Assembly: GCA_019623805.1 (NCBI GenBank)
Contig: CP053680.1
Span: 434,001-498,000 of the forward strand
Origin: Gammaproteobacteria bacterium (ex Lamellibrachia satsuma)
Lineage (GTDB): Bacteria; Pseudomonadota; Gammaproteobacteria; Chromatiales; Chromatiaceae
Direction of reading: 5' to 3'
Length of the DNA stretch: 64,000 nt
Position numbers and translations under genes: made by a program. Below the pieces are notes generated by a model that ran no database searches, had not been told where the DNA came from, and saw only the letters and a list, made by a program, of their open reading frames with translations. How positions within the stretch are numbered: position 1 is the first letter of the stretch; each line of letters begins with the position of its first letter. Shown piece after piece: positions 52,291 through 62,986 of this stretch.

Positions 52291-54105
52291 TTAGCCCAGC
52301 ACACTGAAATAGCAGGCCAGATCCGGCAGATCGATCTCCCTCGGTTTGAGACGGATCGTCTCATTGAGTTCAGGTGCACTTTTCACCCTGACCTTGGTGT
52401 CCATGCCAAGTTCAGGAATCATTACCGTTGCCCGCTCACCCTCTCTGGCAACGACTACCGCTTCACCCTGCCAATCCGGATTGTCACGCAAAAAAACCAA
52501 ACGCCAATGACTGTTGGAGAGCCGTTCCGACTTGCGGATTGCAGCACTGCCAACCTCTGCCACCCCTATTCGCTCCGATACAGCGTGAATATCGAGTGGA
52601 TCCTCACCCCGCAGGTGAGCCCTGAGCTGCTGATGGGTCAGCAGATCAGAATAGCGTCTCAAGGGGCTGGTCGCCCGGATATAAAACGCCAGACCAAGAC
52701 CTGAATGGGGCTCAGGTTGCGTCTTGATCTGGCTGGGTTTGAACTTCCTCCGGTAGGCGAACATGGCTGCCATCCCCTCAGGTGTCGACGGCTCATCAGG
52801 TGGCGCCTGGGTGGCAAAAGGTACTGGGATATCTTTATCGATACAGTATATGCCCACTGCCTCCCCCGCCATCAGCATCAGGTCCGTCACCATCTCACGG
52901 CTGGCCAGTGGGGGCAGCGGGGTCACCCGAACGCCTGCGTTTTCAACCCTGATCTTCACCTCTGGCAGATTAATGAAGGCGGCGCCTGCTGCTGCACGAC
53001 GCTTGCGGTAGATCTGTGCCTTGCGCTGCAATTCGGCAAAAGGCGCCTCAAGCAAACGCTGATCAGCATCCTGATAGCTTATTCGGGTCACTTTCAGACG
53101 GGTGGTCTGAATCTCTATATCATCGATCTCTCCCGCATCGGAAAGCGAGAAACCGATCGACAGTGCAGGTGACTCATCCTCCAGTCCGAGCCCCAGTCGA
53201 TGGGTCAAGCCGGGAGGCAACATGGATATGACCTGTTCCGGGACATAGAGATTTGCACCGCGGTTACGTGCATCCAGATCCATCTCGCTATCGGGGGGCA
53301 CCAGTGCGGCAACATCCGCCACATGTACCCAGATACGCTCGCCGTCAAGACTGACGGCATCATCCGGATCCTGATTACCCTCATCATCGATGGCGTACGC
53401 GGGCAGGTGGGTCAGATCGAGACGGGACTCATCCGCCAGCGTGGGTATCTCATATTCCGGGGTCTCCGGATTGATGCCGAAACGGCGTGGATAGGGGTTC
53501 TCATTTCCAGTCCAATAACCGGTCTTCACCAGCAACCGATGTGCATTGACCGGTGTCTCCTGAAAGCCCAACTCCTTGAGAATCCGGCTGTTGCTACGTC
53601 TTCCCAGGGCGAGGGCCTCCACTTCGCCCAGCGGCTTGTGGTCCTCATCCACCAGTTCGCCACGGTTGACCCGGTCGACAAAGGCGGTCCAGGCCGTCTC
53701 CGCTGCCTCTTTGGCCTCGCGCCGTTCCCGCTCTGCGTGCACTTCTGACGCAGGTCTGGGGGTGATGGCCTGAGGCTCTCCCGCAAAATAGAGACCATCC
53801 GCCACCACCTCCCAGGCAGCCCAGGCAGTCGCCGGCGTGTAAGCATCAAACAGAAGTTCACTAAACTCCTGAATCTCGGTGGTGCTCTCCTCCAGTAACT
53901 CCCAATTCTCCTCGATCTCTCCCGTCTGCGGAGTGAGATCCTTCAGACTGGCAAGAGGACCGGGATGCAGCAGAACGATATCCTTGGTTCTGACACGCTT
54001 GGTTTTGCCCCCCTCAAACTCGATAGTGATCTTGTCGCTGACTTCAACCACTTTTGCGGGACGTATTTTATACAGGACCAGATTGCCTGCGGCGGGACTA
54101 CTCAT
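52291..54105 (-). CDS. RNB-domain exoribonuclease (RNase II family)
   Basis: The 604-aa protein starts at the ATG at 54105 (MSSPAAGNLVLYKIRPAKVV), where an N-terminal SH3/OB-like strand region begins. An Ala/Glu-rich helical part (about 100-180) leads to the RNB domain: YAIDDEGNQDPDDAVSLDG, with the metal-binding Asp residues, VHVADVAALV, and ATSPLRRYSDLLTHQQLRAH. The C-terminal S1-like domain is short. This is the second RNB gene of the window after rnr. It resembles the RNase II/VacB-type of alpha- and gammaproteobacteria with degenerate N-terminal domain. It may process mRNA 3' ends. Confidence 0.88.
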   Translation of the reverse strand: MSSPAAGNLVLYKIRPAKVVEVSDKITIEFEGGKTKRVRTKDIVLLHPGPLASLKDLTPQTGEIEENWELLEESTTEIQEFSELLFDAYTPATAWAAWEVVADGLYFAGEPQAITPRPASEVHAERERREAKEAAETAWTAFVDRVNRGELVDEDHKPLGEVEALALGRRSNSRILKELGFQETPVNAHRLLVKTGYWTGNENPYPRRFGINPETPEYEIPTLADESRLDLTHLPAYAIDDEGNQDPDDAVSLDGERIWVHVADVAALVPPDSEMDLDARNRGANLYVPEQVISMLPPGLTHRLGLGLEDESPALSIGFSLSDAGEIDDIEIQTTRLKVTRISYQDADQRLLEAPFAELQRKAQIYRKRRAAAGAAFINLPEVKIRVENAGVRVTPLPPLASREMVTDLMLMAGEAVGIYCIDKDIPVPFATQAPPDEPSTPEGMAAMFAYRRKFKPSQIKTQPEPHSGLGLAFYIRATSPLRRYSDLLTHQQLRAHLRGEDPLDIHAVSERIGVAEVGSAAIRKSERLSNSHWRLVFLRDNPDWQGEAVVVAREGERATVMIPELGMDTKVRVKSAPELNETIRLKPREIDLPDLACYFSVLG

Positions 54106-54226
54106 GCGGATTCCAATAGTGTTTGAAGGAGCAGCACGAAACCACACCACAATGGACGTTTCGTACCTCAAATGATGGGGTATGATACGCACAGAATAGG
54201 AGCAAACCCAGGAGTCCGTCCACACC

Positions 54227-55231
54227 ATGAACACACAGTGGTCAGCATTCATGCAGTCACGCCCGGCTTCAGCGGTACAACCCACCGCAGAGGCCTGTAT
54301 TTTGAACGATCTCTCCCACTTTGGCCTGTTGCGGGTCAGCGGAGAGGATGCAGAAGGTTTTCTTCAGGGTCAGATGACGAACGACATGCGCGAAGTCACC
54401 GCCGGACACAGCAATCTCTGCGGCTGGTGTACAGTCAAAGGCCGCATGCTGGCAAGTTACCGAGCACTGCGCCAGGGTGACGACTTTCTCCTGCAAACAC
54501 CTGCCGGCAATATGGCAGCAAGCCTCAAACGACTGCAAATGTTTGTTATGAGATCCAAGGTCACTGTCACTGATGCGAGTGATGAGCTAGTTCGTTTCGG
54601 ACTCACCGGAAACTGTGCGGAGGCGCTTCTGCAACCCCATTTCACCGGCCTGCCCGATGAGATAAACAGCGTGGTGGAGCAGAACAACCTCATCCTGATC
54701 CGCCTGTCTGGTGAGGTACCCCGCTTTGAGATCATCGGTCCGGTGGATGAGTCGATCAGTCTCTGGGAGGCCCTGGAGTCAGGGACCACAACGGGTGATG
54801 ATCATTATTGGGCGCTGCAGAATATCCGGGCCGGAATTCCAACTATCTTTCCGGAGACCGCAGAAGCATTCGTTCCCCAGATGACCAACATGCAGCTTGT
54901 CGATGGCGTCAGTTTCACCAAAGGATGCTATACCGGCCAGGAGGTGGTGGCGCGCATGCATTATCTGGGCAAACTCAAGCGCCGCATGTACCTGGCCCAT
55001 GCTTCGGGAGATATTGCACCGAAGCCGGGTGACGCACTATACGCGGCCGGCAGTCAGTCGGGCCAAGGCGCCGGCAAGGTCGTGGACGCACAAGCCGCTG
55101 ATGGTGGATTCGACCTGCTGGTGGTTATCGAGGTCGCCAACGCGGAAAATGAAAAGATCACATTGGGCGAAACCGGGCCGGCATTGGAGATTCGCAATCT
55201 GCCTTATGAATTTACTTCAGAATCCGAGTAA
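54227..55231 (+). CDS. ygfZ: Folate-binding Fe-S cluster repair protein YgfZ
   Basis: YgfZ helps maintain [4Fe-4S] enzymes such as MiaB using tetrahydrofolate. The 334-aa protein has the GcvT-like fold with LNDLSHFGLLRVSGEDAEGF near residue 27, FLQGQMTNDM, and the family hallmark KGCYTGQEVVARMHYLGKLK (about residues 227-246) with the conserved Cys. It is divergent from the RNB nuclease gene. The start ATG at 54227 has CAGGAG upstream. Confidence 0.92.
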   Translation: MNTQWSAFMQSRPASAVQPTAEACILNDLSHFGLLRVSGEDAEGFLQGQMTNDMREVTAGHSNLCGWCTVKGRMLASYRALRQGDDFLLQTPAGNMAASLKRLQMFVMRSKVTVTDASDELVRFGLTGNCAEALLQPHFTGLPDEINSVVEQNNLILIRLSGEVPRFEIIGPVDESISLWEALESGTTTGDDHYWALQNIRAGIPTIFPETAEAFVPQMTNMQLVDGVSFTKGCYTGQEVVARMHYLGKLKRRMYLAHASGDIAPKPGDALYAAGSQSGQGAGKVVDAQAADGGFDLLVVIEVANAENEKITLGETGPALEIRNLPYEFTSESE

Positions 55232-55326
55232 CCCTGCCGCTAAAGAGAGGAACCGACCATGTCACCATGCGGCCATGCGGCAACACATTGATCCGCAATA
55301 ACCACCGGGAATAACAAGACACGGAT

Positions 55327-56166
55327 ATGATTGACGAAAACGCCTTTCTAGACTCTATCTTCAAAGCCATCGACGAACATAAACTGACCCTGCCGACGCT
55401 GCCGGAGGTTGCATTACGGGTCAGGGATGCGGTCGAAAGCGAAGACTCCACGGCCCAACAGATCGCCAAAATCGTCGCCACCGACGCCGCGCTCTCCGCC
55501 CGCCTCCTACAGGTCGCCAACAGCCCGCTCTATCGTGGAAGCAACCCTATCGACAATCTGCAGATGGCGGTAGCCAGGCTGGGTACACGGTTGGTACGCA
55601 GCCTGGTGGTCAGCCTGATCATGCAGCAGATCTTCCAGGCCACCTGCGATATCCTGGACAAACGTTTTCGGCAGCTCTGGGAAGAGAGTGTGCAGATTGC
55701 CGCCATCAGCAGAGTGTTGGCACAGAATCTCAAACACCTGGATAGAGAACAAGCGATGCTTGCCGGGCTGATCCACAATATCGGCGCCCTTCCTGTGCTG
55801 ACCATGGCGGAACACTCTCCGGAATTGATCAGTGATCAGGAAGAGCTTGACCGGGTTATCGAGGCCCTGAGCCCCAGGATCGGAAAACGCATTCTCGAAG
55901 ACTGGGATTTTCCGGAATCCCTGATCAAGGTGCCAGCACACTTTCAGGATCTTGGTTATGATGGGGGTACACAAGCGGACTATGTCGACGTCGTTCTTGT
56001 CGCCCGCATGCAGACCGCCTTGGGTAACGACCATTCTCTTACCAATGAGGACTGGGGCATCATCCCTGCCTTCGCAAAGGTGGGCCTGGAACCTGAGATC
56101 AATGTCGTGGATATCGAGGGGGTAGAAGAAGAGGTGAAAGAGGTCGAAGTGATGTTTCTGTCCTAA
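55327..56166 (+). CDS. HDOD-domain signalling protein
   Basis: The 279-aa protein has an HDOD domain (about 18-215): LPTLPEVALRVRDAVESEDS, DAALSARLLQVANSPLY and AGLIHNIGALPVL. The last is an HD-like site with Asn in place of Asp (HN), so phosphohydrolase activity is not expected. Such proteins act in signal networks as scaffolds or c-di-GMP-related regulators. The C-terminus is acidic (EGVEEEVKEVEV). It is followed after 12 bp by an ABC transporter pair on the same strand. Confidence 0.85.
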   Translation: MIDENAFLDSIFKAIDEHKLTLPTLPEVALRVRDAVESEDSTAQQIAKIVATDAALSARLLQVANSPLYRGSNPIDNLQMAVARLGTRLVRSLVVSLIMQQIFQATCDILDKRFRQLWEESVQIAAISRVLAQNLKHLDREQAMLAGLIHNIGALPVLTMAEHSPELISDQEELDRVIEALSPRIGKRILEDWDFPESLIKVPAHFQDLGYDGGTQADYVDVVLVARMQTALGNDHSLTNEDWGIIPAFAKVGLEPEINVVDIEGVEEEVKEVEVMFLS

Positions 56167-56178
56167 TACCCCACAAAG

Positions 56179-57057
56179 ATGATCGAGGTAAAAGACCTAT
56201 CCAAACACTATGCCGGCCTCAAGGCGGTGGATGGCATCAGCTTCACTATTCCCCGGGGCATCTGCCTCGGTCTGCTAGGCCCTAACGGCGCAGGAAAGAC
56301 TACCACGGTAGAGATGCTGGAAGGCATTCTGCGCCCCTCCTCCGGCACCATTCTCTACAAGGGCGCTCCCTTGGGCGTTGAGTTCCGTAACGAAGCGGGC
56401 ATCATGTTTCAGCATACTGCCTTGCAGGAGCACATCACGGTCCGTGAGGTGCTGAAGCTCTTCCAGCAGTTCTATCCCCATACCCGATCTCTGGATGAGT
56501 TGATTGAGATCTGCGCATTGGGTGAGTTTCTCGAACGGGACACCCGCAAACTCTCCGGCGGTCAACGCCAGCGACTATTGCTGGCGATTGCCCTGATCAA
56601 TAACCCCGAGGTCGTCTTCCTCGATGAACCCACGACCGGACTGGACCCCCAGTCACGGCGCAACCTCTGGGATCAGGTCAGGCGGATCAAAGGGGAGAAC
56701 AAGACCCTGGTACTCACCACTCACTATATGGAAGAGGCCTATGAACTCTGCGATGAGATCCTGATCATGGATCACGGCAAGATCATCGCCCGTGGCGTAC
56801 CCAGGGAACTGCTTGCCGAACACTACAAAAATTCGATTCTCACCCTTCCCGCAGATGCGCTTCCGGCAGGTTTCAAACCTGACCCGGGATCCAGCCTCCT
56901 TCCACGGGGGGACCGGGTGGAGATCCTTTCCAAGGAGGTGAACACCAGCGTCGAGCATCTGATCAAACACCAGGTTTCACTGACCCACTTGCTGGTGCGC
57001 TCCCCCACCCTGGAAGACCTGTTCCTTGAATTAACCGGCCACTCTCTGCGATCCTGA
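56179..57057 (+). CDS. ABC transporter ATP-binding protein (ABC-2 type exporter)
   Basis: The 292-aa ATPase has Walker A GPNGAGKTTTVEM (about 34-46), the Q-loop FQHTALQEH, signature LSGGQRQRLLLA, Walker B VVFLDEPTTGLDP and the H-loop LTTHYMEEA. A C-terminal extension (about 215-292) is like that of drug/lipid exporters of the ABC-2 class (CcmA/YadG type). It precedes its permease gene by 3 bp. The substrate is unknown. Confidence 0.92.
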   Translation: MIEVKDLSKHYAGLKAVDGISFTIPRGICLGLLGPNGAGKTTTVEMLEGILRPSSGTILYKGAPLGVEFRNEAGIMFQHTALQEHITVREVLKLFQQFYPHTRSLDELIEICALGEFLERDTRKLSGGQRQRLLLAIALINNPEVVFLDEPTTGLDPQSRRNLWDQVRRIKGENKTLVLTTHYMEEAYELCDEILIMDHGKIIARGVPRELLAEHYKNSILTLPADALPAGFKPDPGSSLLPRGDRVEILSKEVNTSVEHLIKHQVSLTHLLVRSPTLEDLFLELTGHSLRS

Positions 57058-57060
57058 ACT

Positions 57061-58059
57061 ATGTCACCACACCGTTTTCTTGCCCTTCTCAAGGCCCGCA
57101 ATCAGGAGTTTCTGCGGGATCGCACGGCGCTTGGCTGGAACATCATCATGCCGGTGCTTATCGTCATCGGCTTCGCCTTTGCCTTTGGTTCCGAAGATCA
57201 GGATCTCTACAAGGTAGGCGTCCAGGGAGAAACAGCGGATAACAGCAGACTGGAAACCTTTCTTACAACCCGCCATATCCAGTTTATTCCCGTCGAATCA
57301 CAGACAGATGCCATCACCAAGGTGGACCGTCATCAGCTGGATATGCTGATAGACATCCCAGGCAACCGCTACTGGATTAACAACAGCTCAGCCAAGGGGT
57401 ATATCCTGGAACGACTGCTGGACACCAGCGAACTGCAGAAAGAGTCGGTAAGCGGCAAGGAGATCCGCTACGTGGACTGGGTGATCCCCGGCGTTCTGGG
57501 AATGAACATCATGTTCAGCTCCCTCTTCGGAGTCGGTTATGTGATCGTGCGGTACCGCAAGAACGGCGTCCTGAAAAGACTCAGCGCCACACCACTGACA
57601 GCATTTGAATTCCTCCTGGCGCAGATCGTCTCCCGGCTGTTGATGATCGTCGCATTTACTACCCTGGTCTATATCGGCACCGATCTGCTCATCGGATTCC
57701 GCATGTATGGCTCCTACTGGCTACTTCTAGCGGTTCTCATCCTGGGCGGACTGAGCATGATCAGCGTCGGCCTGTTGATCGCGGCACGCATGACCAGCGA
57801 GGAGGCTGCCAATGGCCTGTTGAATCTGATCAGCTGGCCAATGATGCTGCTCTCCGGTGTCTGGTTCTCCCTGGAAGGCTCTCATCCACTGGTGCAGCAG
57901 TTAGCCCTTGCCCTGCCCCTGACCCATATGGTCGACGCCGCCAGGGCGATCATGATAGACGGCCTAGGTCCGGCAGAGATCTGGCCCCAGCTCACCGCAC
58001 TCACCGGCTTTAGTGTTATCTTTATCTGGATTGGGGTCAAAACCTTCCGTTGGGAGTAG
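57061..58059 (+). CDS. ABC-2 type transporter permease
   Basis: The 332-aa inner-membrane protein begins with one membrane segment (IIMPVLIVIGFAFAFG), then a periplasmic part (about 45-150), then five or six helices (GVLGMNIMFSSLFGVGYVIV through GFSVIFIWIGVKTF). RKNGVLKRLSATPLTAFEFL is a known signature of the ABC-2 permease coupling region. It works with the ATPase just upstream (3 bp). Export of a lipid, drug or polysaccharide is possible. Confidence 0.9.
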   Translation: MSPHRFLALLKARNQEFLRDRTALGWNIIMPVLIVIGFAFAFGSEDQDLYKVGVQGETADNSRLETFLTTRHIQFIPVESQTDAITKVDRHQLDMLIDIPGNRYWINNSSAKGYILERLLDTSELQKESVSGKEIRYVDWVIPGVLGMNIMFSSLFGVGYVIVRYRKNGVLKRLSATPLTAFEFLLAQIVSRLLMIVAFTTLVYIGTDLLIGFRMYGSYWLLLAVLILGGLSMISVGLLIAARMTSEEAANGLLNLISWPMMLLSGVWFSLEGSHPLVQQLALALPLTHMVDAARAIMIDGLGPAEIWPQLTALTGFSVIFIWIGVKTFRWE

Positions 58060-58064
58060 TCACC

Positions 58065-58541
58065 ATGGGTCAGGACGAGAAGGCGTTCATGCAGGAGGCG
58101 ATAGCTCTGGCGCGCCGGGGTGTGGAGCTGCATCACGGCGGCCCTTTCGGCGCAGTCGTTGTGCTGGATGGACGGATCATCGGCCGTGGCTGGAATCAGG
58201 TGGTCAATAACAACGATCCCACTGCCCATGCTGAGATCAATGCCATCCGCGAAGCCTGTGGACAGCAGGAGAGCATGCATCTCAACGGAGCCACACTCTA
58301 TGCCAGCTGTGAACCCTGTCCAATGTGCCTGAGTGCCGCCTACTGGGCCCACATTCAAACCATCGTCTATGCGGCAGATGCCAATGATGCAGCCGGGATC
58401 GGCTTCTCCGACCAGTTTATTTGTCAGGAGCTGCAAGGTCCCCCTGAAGAGAGGAAGATCCAGTCCCGACAGCTGTTAAGGGAGGAGAGTCTTGCTGTCT
58501 TCCAACTGTGGAAAAAAGATGAGCAGCGTTTCAAATATTGA
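58065..58541 (+). CDS. Nucleoside/guanine deaminase family protein
   Basis: The 158-aa zinc enzyme has the CDA fold with zinc ligands HAE (in DPTAHAEINAIREA) and PCxxC (in SCEPCPMCLSAAYWA). QMSYGGPFGA-like HHGGPFGAVVVLDG and AADANDAAGIGFSDQFI are typical of bacterial guanine deaminase (GuaD) and its relatives. The ATG at 58065 follows GGGAG at proper spacing. It starts 5 bp after the ABC permease stop, so it could be in the same transcript. Substrate not proven by sequence. Confidence 0.85.
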   Translation: MGQDEKAFMQEAIALARRGVELHHGGPFGAVVVLDGRIIGRGWNQVVNNNDPTAHAEINAIREACGQQESMHLNGATLYASCEPCPMCLSAAYWAHIQTIVYAADANDAAGIGFSDQFICQELQGPPEERKIQSRQLLREESLAVFQLWKKDEQRFKY

Positions 58542-58620
58542 GGATCTCATCTGGTAGCAATCATGGTGCGTAGATTGCACCCTTGTCACATGTCATGGGA
58601 TCAACCAGAGGTACGCCCGA

Positions 58621-59079
58621 TCAAGCATAGCGGATCGGGCGCCCCGCCAACAGGCGAATCGCTTCCCGATTAGTCCAGGAAGTGGCCAATTGTGCCCCCT
58701 TCTCCAGCGTGGACAACCACCGATAAGTCGTATGTTCCACCGGATTCAGATGAGGGATACGGCGTGAATTGAGGGGCAGCGCAAACCAGTGCTCACGGTT
58801 GGTCCTGGCGCTAGGTGCATAGCGGGCGCGCCAGGGGGAGATGATCGAAAACTCCACCTGGTGATGCAGGTCGATCAACCCACAACCCGGCATCATCCCG
58901 GTCTCCTCGTAGAGTTCCCTGCGCGCCGCCTGCAAAGGGGATTCGCCCCAGCGCAGGCTGCCGGTAACCGACTGCCAGAAATCATTGGGGCTTTTGCGGC
59001 GCAGCATCAGTACTTCGCCGGCGAAGGTGTAGACCACCACCAGCACTGACTCGGGGCGTTTGTATCGCCTGTTGGTCAT
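58621..59079 (-). CDS. nudB: Dihydroneopterin triphosphate pyrophosphatase
   Basis: NudB removes pyrophosphate from dihydroneopterin triphosphate in folate synthesis. The 152-aa Nudix protein has the full Nudix box, GSLRWGESPLQAARRELYEE followed by TGM (about 41-63), and the family start YKRPESVLVVVYT. REHWFALPLNSRR fits NudB. It lies downstream of aspS on the same strand, as in E. coli and many gammaproteobacteria. A dispersed repeat lies between them. Confidence 0.9.
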   Translation of the reverse strand: MTNRRYKRPESVLVVVYTFAGEVLMLRRKSPNDFWQSVTGSLRWGESPLQAARRELYEETGMMPGCGLIDLHHQVEFSIISPWRARYAPSARTNREHWFALPLNSRRIPHLNPVEHTTYRWLSTLEKGAQLATSWTNREAIRLLAGRPIRYA

Positions 59080-59093
59080 CTGGATTCAAATCC

Positions 59094-59125
59094 GTAGGTC
59101 GGATTAGCGCAGCGTAATCCGACAA
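59094..59125 (+). repeat. Dispersed GTAGGTC-type repeat, copy 2
   Basis: GTAGGTCGGATTAGCGCAGC continues into GTAATCCGACAA, with GTCGGATTA and TAATCCGAC forming a 9-bp inverted repeat around GCGCAGCG. It is the second copy of the repeat at 47281-47312 and lies between aspS and nudB. Confidence 0.65.
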
Positions 59126-59143
59126 TGCACTTGATTAACCTGC

Positions 59144-60931
<1,788 letters not shown>

Positions 60932-61025
60932 GGGAGGATTGTCCTGTGAAAAAATCGCCCGGTAAAAAGCGGGAATGTTACGGCCTGATTCGGGCCTGTG
61001 CAACCCGGAAGTCTCCAGGCAGGCC

Positions 61026-61652
61026 CTAGGCAGACTCTGGAGCTTCCGTTTGTGGGTGGTCCGGCACCACTGCCCCCATGGAGAGCAGCATTTTAAGGCC
61101 GTCATCAACGCTCATATCAAGTTCCTGCACATCCTCCCGAGGCACCAAAACAAAGTAACCACCGGTGGGATTGGGTGTGGTAGGGATATAGACGTTGATC
61201 ACGTCACGCCCGGTCTTCTCCTGGGCTTCACCCTGATCGGTGCCGGTCTGGAAAGCCAGTGTCCAGAGACCACGACGGGGAAATTCGACCAATAGCACCT
61301 TGCGAAACGACTGTCCCCCATCGGAAAACATGGTCTCCACCAGTTGCTTCACCGCAGAGTAGACAGAACGCACCAGGGGAATCCGCGCCAACAGCCGTTC
61401 CCACAGACTGACCAGTTTGCGGCCAAACAGATTGGCCGCCACCAGTCCGGTGAGCAGCAGGATGATCAGTGTGAGCACCACCCCCAGGCCGGGAACGGCA
61501 AAACCAAGCAGATTTTCAGGCCGATATGCCTGAGGCACCAACAGCAGGCTGTTGTCCATCCAGCGGACCAACAGTCTGACAACAAAGAAAGTGGCGCCCA
61601 GCGGTAACCAGACCAGCAGCCCGGCAACCAGATAGCGCCTTAGTAGTACCAT
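61026..61652 (-). CDS. DUF502 membrane protein
   Basis: The 208-aa protein has two N-terminal membrane segments ([20 protein letters not shown] and [20 protein letters not shown]). The DUF502 core follows: [57 protein letters not shown] and [20 protein letters not shown]. The function is unknown. In many Proteobacteria it sits between fmdB and aspS, as here. Confidence 0.92.
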   Translation of the reverse strand: MVLLRRYLVAGLLVWLPLGATFFVVRLLVRWMDNSLLLVPQAYRPENLLGFAVPGLGVVLTLIILLLTGLVAANLFGRKLVSLWERLLARIPLVRSVYSAVKQLVETMFSDGGQSFRKVLLVEFPRRGLWTLAFQTGTDQGEAQEKTGRDVINVYIPTTPNPTGGYFVLVPREDVQELDMSVDDGLKMLLSMGAVVPDHPQTEAPESA

Positions 61653-61660
61653 GTGAGGGG

Positions 61661-61918
61661 TCAGTTACAGCAGGAACCACCGCCACAGGAGGGTTTGGAA
61701 TCCTTCTTGCCGGTATCGTGAACATTTTTCTTCTTGCCGCTCTTGAAGTCGGTTTCATACCAACCGCCGCCCTTGAGACGGAAACCTGCAGCAGAGATCA
61801 GTTTTTTCAGATCCTGTTTATTACACTCGCTGCACACAGTCAACGGTTCATCGCTCATCTTTTGCAGCGCTTCAAATTCGTGCCCACAGGAATCACAGCG
61901 ATATTCGTAAATCGGCAT
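61661..61918 (-). CDS. FmdB-family zinc-ribbon protein
   Basis: The 85-aa protein has a CxxC pair at each end of the ribbon: CDSCGHEFEALQKM and CSECNKQDLKKL. The Cys-rich tail SCGGGSCCN ends the protein. This is the FmdB regulatory-protein family (COG2331), usually upstream of aspS. The start MPIYEYRCDSCGHEFE is the family norm. Its exact function is not known. Confidence 0.92.
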   Translation of the reverse strand: MPIYEYRCDSCGHEFEALQKMSDEPLTVCSECNKQDLKKLISAAGFRLKGGGWYETDFKSGKKKNVHDTGKKDSKPSCGGGSCCN

Positions 61919-62014
61919 GGCAGGTGTCCTCGTAATCTCGTGTCTACCGTCCGGCAGTCAGCAGGCGGCATTTAATTGCGGAGGGATTCTACCACATCTT
62001 ATAAAAACAGCCGC

Positions 62015-62290
62015 TTATTCCAGCCCAAATTCGCCATTATCAGTCTCTTCCTCATCCCGTGTCTCCTCCCGGATGGACTCCAGCAGACGCACTATGCGGG
62101 CATGATCCTCTTCCGGTTGGCCAAAGCGGAAGTAGCGTTCCGCCAACTCAGCCAACCGTTCCAACTGCTCATTGCGGTGTTCCAGATGTAGCAGGCATCT
62201 GCCGACAGCATCACCAGTATCTTCCCCACCAAGCAGTCCATGGGCAGCATCCAGGGCCAGGGAGATATCCTCGTTATTGGGTCTTTTCAC
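62015..62290 (-). CDS. Hypothetical helical protein
   Basis: The 91-aa protein starts MKRPNNEDISLALDAAHGLL and is rich in Glu/Arg, with helical segments (LLHLEHRNEQLERLAELAER). It starts with a 4-bp overlap with the stop region of the PilZ gene. No known domain is seen. Coupling with the PilZ gene suggests a related role, by inference. Confidence 0.65.
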   Translation of the reverse strand: MKRPNNEDISLALDAAHGLLGGEDTGDAVGRCLLHLEHRNEQLERLAELAERYFRFGQPEEDHARIVRLLESIREETRDEEETDNGEFGLE

Positions 62291-62907
62291 TCATCCTCCA
62301 GCAGTTCCCGATCCTCCCGTTGTTGGCGCAACACTGCAGCCTGACGACGCAGGATATGCCTGATCAGGGCATCTCTGTCAGCATCGCGAATATGAGAAAA
62401 ATTGACTCGCAGGTTCCACGGAAAATCGGCATCATCCGGCGCCGCTTCACTTCCCACCACCTCACCATAGATAAGGACACCGGTAAACGACGGCAATAGC
62501 AGCATCTTGATCTCAAGCTGAGTACCGATTTCGAGGGACTCGGTAGTGCACAAAGACATACCACCCGCACTGAGATTGACCGGTTTTGCAGGCTGTTCCG
62601 TCAGATCGATCTCATCCGCCAGAAAAGTCTGTCCCAGCAGTTCGACTTTTTTATCCAGCGCCTTGAGGTAATCGGCCACGTCAGGATCTTTCTGCTCGAT
62701 ACGATGCAAAGATGCCGAAAGGTGCTGGCTTAACGCCTGCAAACGCGTCATTACTGTAAAGCTACCGTTGACACTGCTGTCGAGTTTCTCCAACCGCAAC
62801 GATAACTCGACACTGTCTACAACACGGTAACTCAACTGAACCGAGTCATCGATACGAAAAAATTCACGGCGATCCGCCTGATCACCTGCTTGGTCTTCAA
62901 TGGCCAT
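62287..62907 (-). CDS. PilZ-domain c-di-GMP-binding protein
   Basis: The 206-aa protein begins with RREFFRIDDSVQLSYRVV, holding the RxxxR motif (R13-R18) of PilZ, and later NLSAGGMSLCT, the second c-di-GMP motif (D/N-x-S-x-x-G). A helical stretch (about 40-100) separates the two, so this is an insert-type PilZ. It could link c-di-GMP to motility, since the flagellar motor genes pomB and pomA lie just upstream on the same strand. Confidence 0.82.
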   Translation of the reverse strand: MAIEDQAGDQADRREFFRIDDSVQLSYRVVDSVELSLRLEKLDSSVNGSFTVMTRLQALSQHLSASLHRIEQKDPDVADYLKALDKKVELLGQTFLADEIDLTEQPAKPVNLSAGGMSLCTTESLEIGTQLEIKMLLLPSFTGVLIYGEVVGSEAAPDDADFPWNLRVNFSHIRDADRDALIRHILRRQAAVLRQQREDRELLEDE

Positions 62908-62986
62908 TGGTCATGTTTCCCCAGGGCTGCGCCGGCCCCTAATCTTGGCTACAGGACTCCGTATAGAAGTCGGTTCAGTTACGCTA

